Assembly (NCBI GenBank): GCA_002441865.1
Contig: DJNY01000103.1
Coordinates: 1-5,011, forward strand
Direction: 5' to 3'
DNA: 5,011 nucleotides
DNA from: Lachnospiraceae bacterium UBA6452
GTDB taxonomy: Bacteria > Bacillota > Clostridia > Lachnospirales > Lachnospiraceae
Shown: positions 1 through 5,011 of the stretch, one piece after another
How positions within the stretch are numbered: the stretch's first letter is position 1
How the letters are laid out: the number at the start of each line of letters is the position of its first letter
Notes under the pieces: model-generated
Seen by the model: the letters and a program-made list of their open reading frames with translations, nothing else
What the model was told of the DNA's origin: nothing
Database searches by the model: none
Program-made: the position numbers and the translations under genes

Positions 1-848
1 CCAAGCCGGTACATTCCGTTTTCCACGGTCAGTGATACTGCATCATCCAGATCTTTTGCATCTTCTCCGTCGATCGTGACCATCTGTACATTTCTCAGAT
101 CCAGTCTGCCTGCCCGGTCTGCTTCCGAAACCGGATTGGAAACCCGCTGCGCCTGATCCAGCACACGTTTTTCAAACGCAGTCGGAATACCGAATGCCTT
201 TACGATCGAGAGGATATCTACGCCCGGATCATCACGATGCCCAAGTATTTCCACGATCTTTCCCTCCGGATTTCTGCGTTCTCCGCCATAATCACGAATC
301 TCACAGACTACCTTATGCCCGTCTACCGTGCCTCCGATCGCTCCTGCCGGGATAAAAATATCTGTCGGAATCTTCGTGTCATCCGGGATTACAAAGCCAA
401 AGCTTTTACTTTTCTCAAAGGTACCAACCACCTGTGTGATCTCATGCTCCAGCACGGAAACGATCTCTGCCTCCTGCCTTCTGCCCCGTGACGGCGGCAG
501 CAACCGGAAGCTGACCTTATCATGATGAAATGCATTATGCACATATTCTTCAGGTACATAATAATCTTCTTCCTGTCCTTCTACCTCAATAAAGCCAAAA
601 CCTTTCTCATTGGCTATAAAGCGTCCTTCCAGCACAGGATTTTCCGGTGCTTTATATTTCCCGCGTTTGGTGATCTCGATCGCATGTTCCTTTAAAAGTT
701 CTTCCAATGCCTGCTTCAGCTGTGGTCTGTCCTCCGGCTCTACCTGCAGAAAGATCGCCAGCTCCTTTTCCTTCATCGGCACATAAAGTGCATCACGTAC
801 CAGATCGTATATGATCTTTTTTCTTTCTTCATAACTTTTCTTTGCCAT
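1..848 (-). CDS. rnr: Ribonuclease R (3'-5' exoribonuclease), N-terminal part, runs off left edge
   Basis: RNase R is a processive, hydrolytic 3'-5' exoribonuclease of the RNB (RNase II) family. It degrades structured RNA in the cytoplasm and works with tmRNA/SmpB in clearing defective mRNAs. The window shows 282 full codons beginning MAKKSYEERKK. Residues about 8-65 form a basic winged-helix-like region. A first cold-shock (OB) domain follows at about 72-118 (GRFIANEKGFGFIEVEG) and a second at about 138-187 (GTFEKSKSFGFVIPDD). The RNB catalytic domain then opens with TIDGEDAKDLDDAVSL at 258-273. Its aspartates (D260, D266, D268, D269) match the magnesium-binding cluster of the family. The remaining catalytic domain and the S1 domain lie beyond position 1. 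The start is supported by GAGGAG at 853-858, four bases before the ATG. It follows secG but is separated from it by a strong terminator and a hairpin-rich segment. The family assignment is secure; the gene is partial only because the window ends. Confidence 0.96.
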   Translation of the reverse strand, partial: MAKKSYEERKKIIYDLVRDALYVPMKEKELAIFLQVEPEDRPQLKQALEELLKEHAIEITKRGKYKAPENPVLEGRFIANEKGFGFIEVEGQEEDYYVPEEYVHNAFHHDKVSFRLLPPSRGRRQEAEIVSVLEHEITQVVGTFEKSKSFGFVIPDDTKIPTDIFIPAGAIGGTVDGHKVVCEIRDYGGERRNPEGKIVEILGHRDDPGVDILSIVKAFGIPTAFEKRVLDQAQRVSNPVSEADRAGRLDLRNVQMVTIDGEDAKDLDDAVSLTVENGMYRL

Positions 849-882
849 TCTACTCCTCACTACTTAAATTCCGTCTCCAAAT

Positions 883-907
883 AAAGTGTGCGCCAGCCGC
901 ACACTTT
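883..907. repeat. Inverted repeat, 10-bp perfect stem upstream of rnr
   Basis: The arms 883-892 and 898-907 are perfectly complementary around the loop ccagc. The hairpin lies about 25 bases ahead of the rnr ribosome binding site (853-858) on the minus strand. It would form in any transcript entering rnr from upstream, without covering the Shine-Dalgarno sequence. Confidence 0.75.
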
Positions 908-980
908 CGCGCCCGAGCGGATGCGAAGCATAATTTTCCGTTCCGCGAGGTGCGCATCTATGCAAACTTGCTTGCTTTTG

Positions 981-1015
981 CTGTATAGGAGATTCCAAAG
1001 GAATTTCCTATACAG
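981..1015. repeat. Long inverted repeat (16-bp stem, 3-base loop)
   Basis: The arms ctgtataggagattcc (981-996) and ggaatttcctatacag (1000-1015) are complementary at 15 of 16 positions around the loop aaa. The single exception is G991 opposite T1005. That is a G-U wobble if the plus strand is transcribed but an A-C mismatch in the minus-strand transcript that would lead into rnr. No U-tract follows on the minus strand, so this is not a classical terminator. It directly abuts the terminator at 1017-1048. Confidence 0.8.
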
Positions 1016-1016
1016 T

Positions 1017-1048
1017 AAAAAAGCACTCTTAAAAAAGAGTGCTTTTTT
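1017..1048 (-). terminator. Rho-independent terminator after secG (bidirectional)
   Basis: A 14-bp perfect inverted repeat, aaaaaagcactctt (1017-1030) and aagagtgctttttt (1035-1048), encloses a 4-base loop. On the minus strand, the GCACTC/GAGTGC core is followed by a run of six Ts, the hallmark of an intrinsic terminator. It begins 13 bases past the secG stop codon. The same structure has a T-run on the plus strand, so it could end transcription in both directions. It separates secG from rnr, so rnr should depend on readthrough or on its own promoter. Confidence 0.9.
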
Positions 1049-1061
1049 GATCATAAACCTT

Positions 1062-1301
1062 TTAAAATTTGTTTATATTCAATACAACTGCCAGAACCAT
1101 GAACAATACTGCCATTACACGCGTGATCTTCACAAGCGCGCCCTCCATGGAACGACCTTTATTCTTACCCCAATAGCTTTCAGCAGCACCGCTGATAGCT
1201 CCAAGGCCTGCACTCTTTCCTTCCTGCATTAACACTATAATTGTTAAACCGATACAATCGATGATAAATAACACTGTTAAAATAATTCTGATAACGCTCA
1301 T
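1062..1301 (-). CDS. secG: Preprotein translocase subunit SecG
   Basis: SecG is the small, non-essential membrane subunit of the SecYEG protein-export channel and assists SecA-driven translocation. This 79-residue protein has the family's usual length and two-helix hairpin. The first hydrophobic segment is at about residues 6-25. The conserved cytoplasmic loop QEGKSAGLGAISG follows at 26-38, then a charged stretch (YWGKNKGRS, 43-51), and the second hydrophobic segment is at about 60-76. The start is fixed by a perfect AGGAGG at 1309-1314, seven bases ahead of the ATG. It lies 70 bases after the chemoreceptor stop, with no clear terminator between them, and is followed by a strong terminator. 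It may therefore be co-transcribed from the chemoreceptor promoter, from a weak promoter in the gap, or both. Confidence 0.97.
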   Translation of the reverse strand: MSVIRIILTVLFIIDCIGLTIIVLMQEGKSAGLGAISGAAESYWGKNKGRSMEGALVKITRVMAVLFMVLAVVLNINKF

Positions 1302-1332
1302 TTATAAACCTCCTACTGTCACAAACATTATT

Positions 1333-1361
1333 ATCCTAGCATACCTACCATCAAAATACAA
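1333..1361 (-). promoter_or_regulatory. Possible sigma-A promoter for secG (weak)
   Basis: On the minus strand, TTGTAT (1356-1361) and TAGGAT (1333-1338) are separated by exactly 17 bases. The -10 box is preceded by TGC, giving an extended -10 pattern. The -35 match is poor (3 of 6) and the -10 is fair (4 of 6). Initiation here would give a leader of about 25 bases that includes the AGGAGG ribosome binding site, which is plausible for independent secG expression. Confidence 0.35.
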
Positions 1362-1371
1362 GCCTTTTCTT

Positions 1372-3075
1372 TTAAATTTGGAAGACAGACATACTCTGTT
1401 CCATCGTATGCGAGATATTCTTAAGGCTGACAGCCTCCTCTGATAACTGATCGGAAATTGCCTTTACCTCTGTTACAGAAGCGGATGTTTCCTCTGTAGA
1501 AGCAGCATTTTCCTGTGCGATCGCAGATAAGTTCTGTACAATATCGATCACACCGCTTCTCTCATGATCAAGCTGTTTTGTTTTTTCATCAATTGCTGTC
1601 ATACCGGCAATTGACTGCTCCACATTTTTCTGGATTTCATCAAATGCCTGTTTTGTATTATCCACATGTTCACTTTGCTTTTTAAAGATCTCTTTTACAT
1701 CTTCCATAATAGAAACTGCTTTCTGGGAGTCTTCCATCAGAACACGGATGATCTCACTGATTTCCTTTGCAGATTCATTAGACTGCTCTGCCAGCTTCTG
1801 GATCTGAGCCGCTACTACCGCAAATCCCCGGCCCTGTTCACCGGCTCTGGCTGCCTCTATGGATGCATTTAAGGAAAGCAGATTCGTTTCTTCGGCAATT
1901 TCTGTGATCATACTTGCCGCCTCATGGATCTTACTTGCAGATGCATTGGTCGTATCTGTCTGTTCTGCGATCACATGGATATACTGCATAGCCTGATCGT
2001 TTACCTGTTCCAGCTGCCCGAGTGCCTGCGTTGCACCCTGTCCGGACTGCTGCATACGCGCTGCATATTGCATCAGTTCATCTACCTGATCTGCTGTCTG
2101 CTCGACCATATCACCCATACCGACTACCTTTTCGGTGGCAAGCTGTGTATCCCCCGCCTGGGAAGATGCACCATCTGCGATTTCTCCTACCGCACTGTCA
2201 AGCTGCTGCATCGTTGTTGCAGTCTCGGAAGCACTGTCATGTACATGATTGGAAGCCTCAAGAAGCAGCCTGCTCTGCTCACGCACTTCTCTGACCACAT
2301 CTGCCAGTTCTGTCCGCAAATGTTCCAGTGCACGGCTCATAGCACCGATCTCATCCTTTCTGGCAAACAGATTCTGACCTGTCTGATGTTCTGAAAAATT
2401 CATTGCAGCAAGCCTGTCCGCAAAATTTGTCATTCTGATGATCGGTTTTACAATAATGCCTGCAAATACAATACCAATGACCAGGCCGATGATAACGGTT
2501 CCGACCAGAGATGCAGCTCCCATTCTGTTCATCTTTGTAACCGGTGCAAGTACTTCGCTTTCATTGGCGGAGACGATCAGCATGAACTTGTGATATGTAC
2601 TGACATATAAAGCTGCATACTTGACCTCTCCTCTATAATCATAAGTCCTGACACCACTCTTTACTTCCTTACCGGCTTTTACATCCTGTACCGCCTGTTT
2701 GACCACTTCGTTCTCTACAGGCTTTCCAATCTTGCTTCCATCCGGATGATAGACCATGGTGCCATCTTCGTCTACTACATAAACATAACTGGACGTAACG
2801 CCCTCAATGCCGACTCCGTCCAACTTTTGAGACAAAGCATCTGTCTTCAAAACATAGGTTGCATCTCCATCCGCTTTTTTGACTTCTCCGTCCAGGATAC
2901 CTCCATATGCCATAGCCAGATCCTCAATATAGTGCTGAGATAACTTGGTTAATTCCCTCTCCGCTGTTGGTGCATAGCTCCAAATCAAAAGTATCCCCGT
3001 TGCCAGTGTAATAATGAGGAAAGAGAGAACCAATCTAACCTTAATAGAATTCTGTGCTTTTACTTTTTGATTCAT
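1372..3075 (-). CDS. Methyl-accepting chemotaxis protein (single-Cache sensor, HAMP, MCP signalling domain)
   Basis: This is a membrane chemoreceptor that would sense an extracellular ligand and control the CheA kinase through CheW. It has 567 residues from the start chosen here. A short basic cytoplasmic tail is followed by a transmembrane helix at about 13-34. The extracellular region at 35-185 contains a Cache-type core ([20 protein letters not shown], 97-116). A second transmembrane helix lies at about 187-208. A HAMP linker starts at [13 protein letters not shown] and ends near [11 protein letters not shown] (240-250). A long coiled coil follows, with the signalling hairpin tip at 393-422 ([20 protein letters not shown]). 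The C-terminus (MSVFQI) lacks an NWETF-like CheR/CheB tether. A longer frame opens at 3141, but that ATG lies on top of the promoter and has no good ribosome binding site; the ATG at 3075 has AGGGGTGG five bases upstream. The ligand cannot be deduced. The gene sits between gpmI and secG with its own promoter, and no che genes are visible. Confidence 0.95.
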   Translation of the reverse strand: MNQKVKAQNSIKVRLVLSFLIITLATGILLIWSYAPTAERELTKLSQHYIEDLAMAYGGILDGEVKKADGDATYVLKTDALSQKLDGVGIEGVTSSYVYVVDEDGTMVYHPDGSKIGKPVENEVVKQAVQDVKAGKEVKSGVRTYDYRGEVKYAALYVSTYHKFMLIVSANESEVLAPVTKMNRMGAASLVGTVIIGLVIGIVFAGIIVKPIIRMTNFADRLAAMNFSEHQTGQNLFARKDEIGAMSRALEHLRTELADVVREVREQSRLLLEASNHVHDSASETATTMQQLDSAVGEIADGASSQAGDTQLATEKVVGMGDMVEQTADQVDELMQYAARMQQSGQGATQALGQLEQVNDQAMQYIHVIAEQTDTTNASASKIHEAASMITEIAEETNLLSLNASIEAARAGEQGRGFAVVAAQIQKLAEQSNESAKEISEIIRVLMEDSQKAVSIMEDVKEIFKKQSEHVDNTKQAFDEIQKNVEQSIAGMTAIDEKTKQLDHERSGVIDIVQNLSAIAQENAASTEETSASVTEVKAISDQLSEEAVSLKNISHTMEQSMSVFQI

Positions 3076-3080
3076 ATTAA

Positions 3081-3088
3081 CCACCCCT
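3081..3088 (-). promoter_or_regulatory. Ribosome binding site deciding the chemoreceptor start
   Basis: The minus strand reads AGGGGTGG, then TTAAT, then ATG at 3075. This is a good Shine-Dalgarno match at five-base spacing. It supports translation starting at MNQKVKAQ rather than 22 codons upstream at 3141. Confidence 0.8.
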
Positions 3089-3112
3089 ATTAAATTATAT
3101 TTTGTAAAATTT

Positions 3113-3141
3113 ATTTTACCATTCCCATTTTCCAGCTTCAA
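3113..3141 (-). promoter_or_regulatory. Sigma-A-type promoter of the chemoreceptor gene
   Basis: On the minus strand, TTGAAG (3136-3141, 4 of 6 to TTGACA) and TAAAAT (3113-3118, 5 of 6 to TATAAT) are separated by exactly 17 bases. The expected start point near 3106 gives a leader of about 30 bases carrying the AGGGGTGG ribosome binding site. A second perfect TATAAT lies downstream (about 3091-3098), but it has no -35 partner and is too close to the ribosome binding site. I saw no sigma-D (flagellar) motif. Confidence 0.65.
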
Positions 3142-3198
3142 CCTTCCCGATTGCTCTTTCTGTTTTTATGTTCAAAAGTGGTCTGTTTTCCTGCGTTT

Positions 3199-3229
3199 TC
3201 GGTCATTTTTGTCGTACTCTGTCATTTTT
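3199..3229. repeat. Short direct repeat upstream of the chemoreceptor promoter (possible operator)
   Basis: The plus strand contains tcggtcattttt (3199-3210) and tctgtcattttt (3218-3229), 11 of 12 identical with a 19-base period. The pair lies in the gap between the gpmI terminator and the chemoreceptor promoter, about 60-90 bases upstream of the -35 box. A helical-phase direct repeat in that place could bind a transcription factor, but the AT-rich run makes chance plausible. No regulator family can be assigned. Confidence 0.3.
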
Positions 3230-3251
3230 TTCAAACAAATCTTTATATAAC

Positions 3252-3294
3252 AAAACAGGCTCTGCTGCAGTCATGATCTGCAGACAGAACCTGT
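3252..3294 (-). terminator. Rho-independent terminator after gpmI
   Basis: An imperfect inverted repeat pairs acaggctctgctgcag (3255-3270) with ctgcagacagaacctgt (3278-3294) around the 7-base loop tcatgat, with one wobble or mismatch and one bulged base. On the minus strand the stem is followed by TTTTGTT. It begins about 35 bases past the gpmI stop and would end the gpmI transcript before the chemoreceptor promoter. Confidence 0.8.
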
Positions 3295-3328
3295 CTTTTG
3301 TTTCTTTATTTAACTGTTCCGGATACTA

Positions 3329-4873
3329 TTATTTCTTGATCAGTAAGGATTTTCCTGTCATTTCTGCCGGTTTTGTCATACCCATTGTCTCAATCAGAGT
3401 CGGTACGATATCAGCCAAGCAGCCGCCTTCTCTTAAGGTATAAGCAGGATCATAGTTTACCAGGATAAACGGTACCGGATTTGTTGTGTGTGCGGTGAAA
3501 GGTGCACCTGTCTCATAATCCACAAGCTGCTCACAGTTACCGTGATCTGCACAGATAAACATCGTTCCGTTGACACTCAGAAGCGCATCTACAGCTTTTC
3601 CTACACATTCATCTACTGTCTCCACCGCTTTGATCGCTGCTGCTTCCACACCTGTATGTCCTACCATATCCGGGTTAGCGAAGTTAATGATGATCACATC
3701 ATATTTTTCAGATTTGATCGCAGCACACAGCTTATCGCATACTTCATAAGCACTCATTTCAGGTTTCAGATCGTATGTTGCAACATCCTTCGGAGAATTT
3801 ACAAGAATTCTGTCCTCTCCTTTATTCGGCTCTTCTACACCGCCGTTAAAGAAGAAAGTAACATGGGCATATTTTTCTGTCTCTGCGATTCTTGCCTGTG
3901 TCATATTATGTGCAGCAAGCCATTCACCAAATGTATTTGTCACTGCAATCTTATGGAATGCAACATCTTTATTCGGGATTGTCGGATCGTAGTCTGAGAA
4001 GCAGACATATGTCACATCCAGACGTTTTCCTCTCTCAAAGCCCTTGAAATCATCATCGCAGAATGCGTGTGTGATTTCTCTTGCACGGTCAGGTCTGAAA
4101 TTAATGAATACAATGCTGTCCTTATCCTGAATAGTTGCTACAGGTTTACCGTTTTCTACAACTACTGTCGGCTTTACAAACTCATCTGTCTCATCTCTGT
4201 CATAAGATGCCTGAATGCCTGCTGTTGCACTTTCTGCTTTCAGGCCTTCGCCCTTTGTCAGTGCATTGTAAGCCAGCTCCACTCTGTCATAGTTATTATC
4301 TCTGTCCATTGCATAGTAACGGCCGCATACAGATGCAACCTTACCGACACCAAGTTTTTTCATTTCTGCCTCAAGCTGCTCTACATAACCTTTTCCTGAT
4401 GCAGGAGGTGTATCACGTCCGTCTAAGAAGCAATGTACGTAAACTTTTTCCAGATCAAATTTCTTTGCCATTTCCAGCACACCATATAAATGTGTAATAT
4501 GGCTGTGTACACCACCATCGGATACAAGTCCGTAGATGTGCAGCGCACTATCATTTTTCTTACAGTTTTCCATAGCCTTTACAAGTGCCGGATTTTCAAA
4601 GAATGTACCATCCTGGATCTCTTTCGTGATTCTGGTCAGTTCCTGATATACAATTCGTCCTGCGCCCATGTTCAGATGTCCGACTTCTGAATTACCCATC
4701 TGGCCTTCCGGCAGACCAACTGCCATTCCGGATGCATTACCTTTTACAAACGGATATTCCTTCATCAGCCTGTCCATAACCGGTGTGTTTGCCTCAGCTA
4801 CCGCATTATGGTCTTTTCTGTCATTTAAACCGTATCCGTCTAAGATCATCAATACTGTTGTCTTTTTGCTCAT
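3329..4873 (-). CDS. gpmI: 2,3-bisphosphoglycerate-independent phosphoglycerate mutase
   Basis: This cytoplasmic enzyme interconverts 3-phosphoglycerate and 2-phosphoglycerate in lower glycolysis and gluconeogenesis. It uses two metal ions (usually manganese) and a phosphoserine intermediate. The 514 residues match the family length of about 510, and it belongs to the alkaline phosphatase superfamily. Visible catalytic features are metal ligand D12 (MILDGYG), nucleophile S62 (QMGNSEVGH), H123 (SDGGVHSH), R153/D154 (FLDGRDTPP), the substrate arginines in NFRPDRARE, D402/H406 (NPDMVGHTG), D443/H444 (ADHGNCEQ) and H462 (FTAHTT). Both the phosphatase-like and the inserted transferase domains appear intact. 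The start is fixed by AGGAG at 4881-4885, seven bases ahead of the ATG. It has its own promoter upstream and a terminator downstream, and a terminator lies ahead of its promoter, so it is probably monocistronic. Nothing in it looks damaged or unusual. Confidence 0.98.
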   Translation of the reverse strand: MSKKTTVLMILDGYGLNDRKDHNAVAEANTPVMDRLMKEYPFVKGNASGMAVGLPEGQMGNSEVGHLNMGAGRIVYQELTRITKEIQDGTFFENPALVKAMENCKKNDSALHIYGLVSDGGVHSHITHLYGVLEMAKKFDLEKVYVHCFLDGRDTPPASGKGYVEQLEAEMKKLGVGKVASVCGRYYAMDRDNNYDRVELAYNALTKGEGLKAESATAGIQASYDRDETDEFVKPTVVVENGKPVATIQDKDSIVFINFRPDRAREITHAFCDDDFKGFERGKRLDVTYVCFSDYDPTIPNKDVAFHKIAVTNTFGEWLAAHNMTQARIAETEKYAHVTFFFNGGVEEPNKGEDRILVNSPKDVATYDLKPEMSAYEVCDKLCAAIKSEKYDVIIINFANPDMVGHTGVEAAAIKAVETVDECVGKAVDALLSVNGTMFICADHGNCEQLVDYETGAPFTAHTTNPVPFILVNYDPAYTLREGGCLADIVPTLIETMGMTKPAEMTGKSLLIKK

Positions 4874-4917
4874 GATTTATCTCCTTTTTCTTTCTTCCAT
4901 TTCCATCTTGCGAAATT

Positions 4918-4946
4918 AGTATACACGTTCCGCGCCTGTTTTTCAA
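4918..4946 (-). promoter_or_regulatory. Sigma-A promoter of gpmI
   Basis: On the minus strand, TTGAAA (4941-4946) and TATACT (4918-4923) are separated by exactly 17 bases, and each matches the consensus at 4 or 5 of 6 positions. The predicted start point near 4911 gives a leader of about 38 bases that includes the AAGGAG ribosome binding site. The promoter lies just downstream of the terminator at 4958-4993, consistent with an independent gpmI transcript. Confidence 0.75.
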
Positions 4947-4957
4947 GATTACAGGGC

Positions 4958-4993
4958 AAAAAAGGCAGGATATACAACCGTACATCCTGCCTT
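4958..4993 (-). terminator. Rho-independent terminator of the gene upstream of gpmI
   Basis: The arms aaggcagga (4962-4970) and tcctgcctt (4985-4993) are perfectly complementary. The stem can extend through the interior (one A-C mismatch) to a tetraloop aacc. On the minus strand it is followed by a run of six Ts (the complement of 4958-4963). It should end a minus-strand transcript from a gene whose coding region lies beyond the right edge. Gene-order knowledge suggests another glycolytic gene there, but that is not visible. Confidence 0.85.
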
Positions 4994-5011
4994 CTCTCAT
5001 TTTTCATTAAT

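Larger units (their letters stand above)
883..1015. repeat. Hairpin-rich GC-rich intergenic element (candidate dispersed repeat) between secG and rnr
   Basis: This stretch of about 133 bases holds three inverted repeats in tandem. At 883-892/898-907 there is a perfect 10-bp stem (aaagtgtgcg / cgcacacttt) with a 5-base loop. At 920-925/953-958, gatgcg pairs with cgcatc across a 27-base loop. At 981-996/1000-1015 there is a 16-bp stem with one non-Watson-Crick position and a 3-base loop. Its middle is visibly richer in CpG and GC than the neighbouring genes. No convincing protein is encoded: open frames exist on both strands but have no ribosome binding site and no family resemblance. The modular palindromic layout resembles REP/MITE-like intergenic elements, but only one copy is visible here, so the repeat status is inference. 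It could instead be a structured 5' leader of rnr. Confidence 0.4.

Noticed and set aside
860..1232. Open frames on both strands over the secG-rnr gap (minus 860-1054, plus 888-1232)
   Set aside because: They run through the terminator and palindromes, lack ribosome binding sites, have low-complexity composition, and the plus-strand one overlaps secG antisense. They are explained by the hairpin element and the secG shadow.
1924..2394. Plus-strand open frame antisense to the chemoreceptor signalling domain
   Set aside because: It is a Cys/Leu-rich shadow of the coiled-coil coding sequence, with no start signal or family features.
3207..3216. Spo0A-box-like TTTGTCGTA in the gpmI-chemoreceptor gap
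   Set aside because: It matches the TGTCGAA box at only 6 of 7 positions, occurs once, and lies in a T-rich run where such matches arise by chance.
3076..3328. Sigma-D (flagellar) promoter ahead of the chemoreceptor
   Set aside because: I looked for TAAA followed at about 15 bases by a CCGATAT-like box on the minus strand. TAAA occurs near 3243-3246, but no matching downstream box is present, whereas a sigma-A pair with a 17-base spacer is.
3488..4497. Several plus-strand open frames of 110-169 codons antisense to gpmI
   Set aside because: They are rich in Cys, His, Leu and Ser, as expected of antisense frames. They have no ribosome binding sites or recognisable domains, and they overlap a highly conserved enzyme gene in full.
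4927..4935. Shared cgttccgcg between the gpmI promoter spacer and the hairpin element (about 939-947)
   Set aside because: The nine-base identity does not extend on either side, and the first copy lies within a promoter spacer. It is most likely coincidence rather than a second copy of the element.

Overview
This window looks like ordinary chromosomal core-genome sequence from a Gram-positive anaerobe of the class Clostridia, most likely Lachnospiraceae. That placement is inference from the protein style (SecG with QEGKSAGLGAISG, a chemoreceptor tip reading [15 protein letters not shown], a clostridial-type RNase R N-terminus), strong AGGAGG-type ribosome binding sites and the gpmI / secG / rnr neighbourhood. 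No species can be named from the sequence alone.

All four real genes lie on the minus strand, so transcription runs from the right end to the left. From right to left: (1) a terminator hairpin for an unseen upstream gene (about 4958-4993); (2) a strong sigma-A-type promoter (4918-4946) driving gpmI, the cofactor-independent phosphoglycerate mutase (3329-4873), which is closed by its own imperfect terminator hairpin (3252-3294); (3) a 253-base gap holding that terminator, a short direct repeat and a good promoter (3113-3141); (4) a complete single-Cache/HAMP methyl-accepting chemotaxis protein (1372-3075); (5) a 70-base gap with a weak possible promoter, then secG (1062-1301); (6) a 213-base gap with a near-perfect bidirectional terminator (1017-1048) followed by a GC-rich, hairpin-filled segment (883-1015) that looks like an inserted or dispersed intergenic element; (7) the first 282 codons of rnr (RNase R), which runs off the left edge.

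Functionally, gpmI is lower glycolysis, secG is part of the SecYEG protein export channel and rnr is RNA decay and trans-translation quality control. Glycolysis genes, secG, rnr and smpB often sit together in Firmicutes. The chemoreceptor is the guest in this neighbourhood and has its own promoter. No chemotaxis or flagellar partner gene is visible.

I found no mobile-element gene, CRISPR array, tRNA or rRNA, and no evidence of a novel multi-gene system. The points most worth a second look are the structured element between secG and rnr, the question of how rnr is transcribed behind a strong terminator, and the placement and upstream region of the chemoreceptor.
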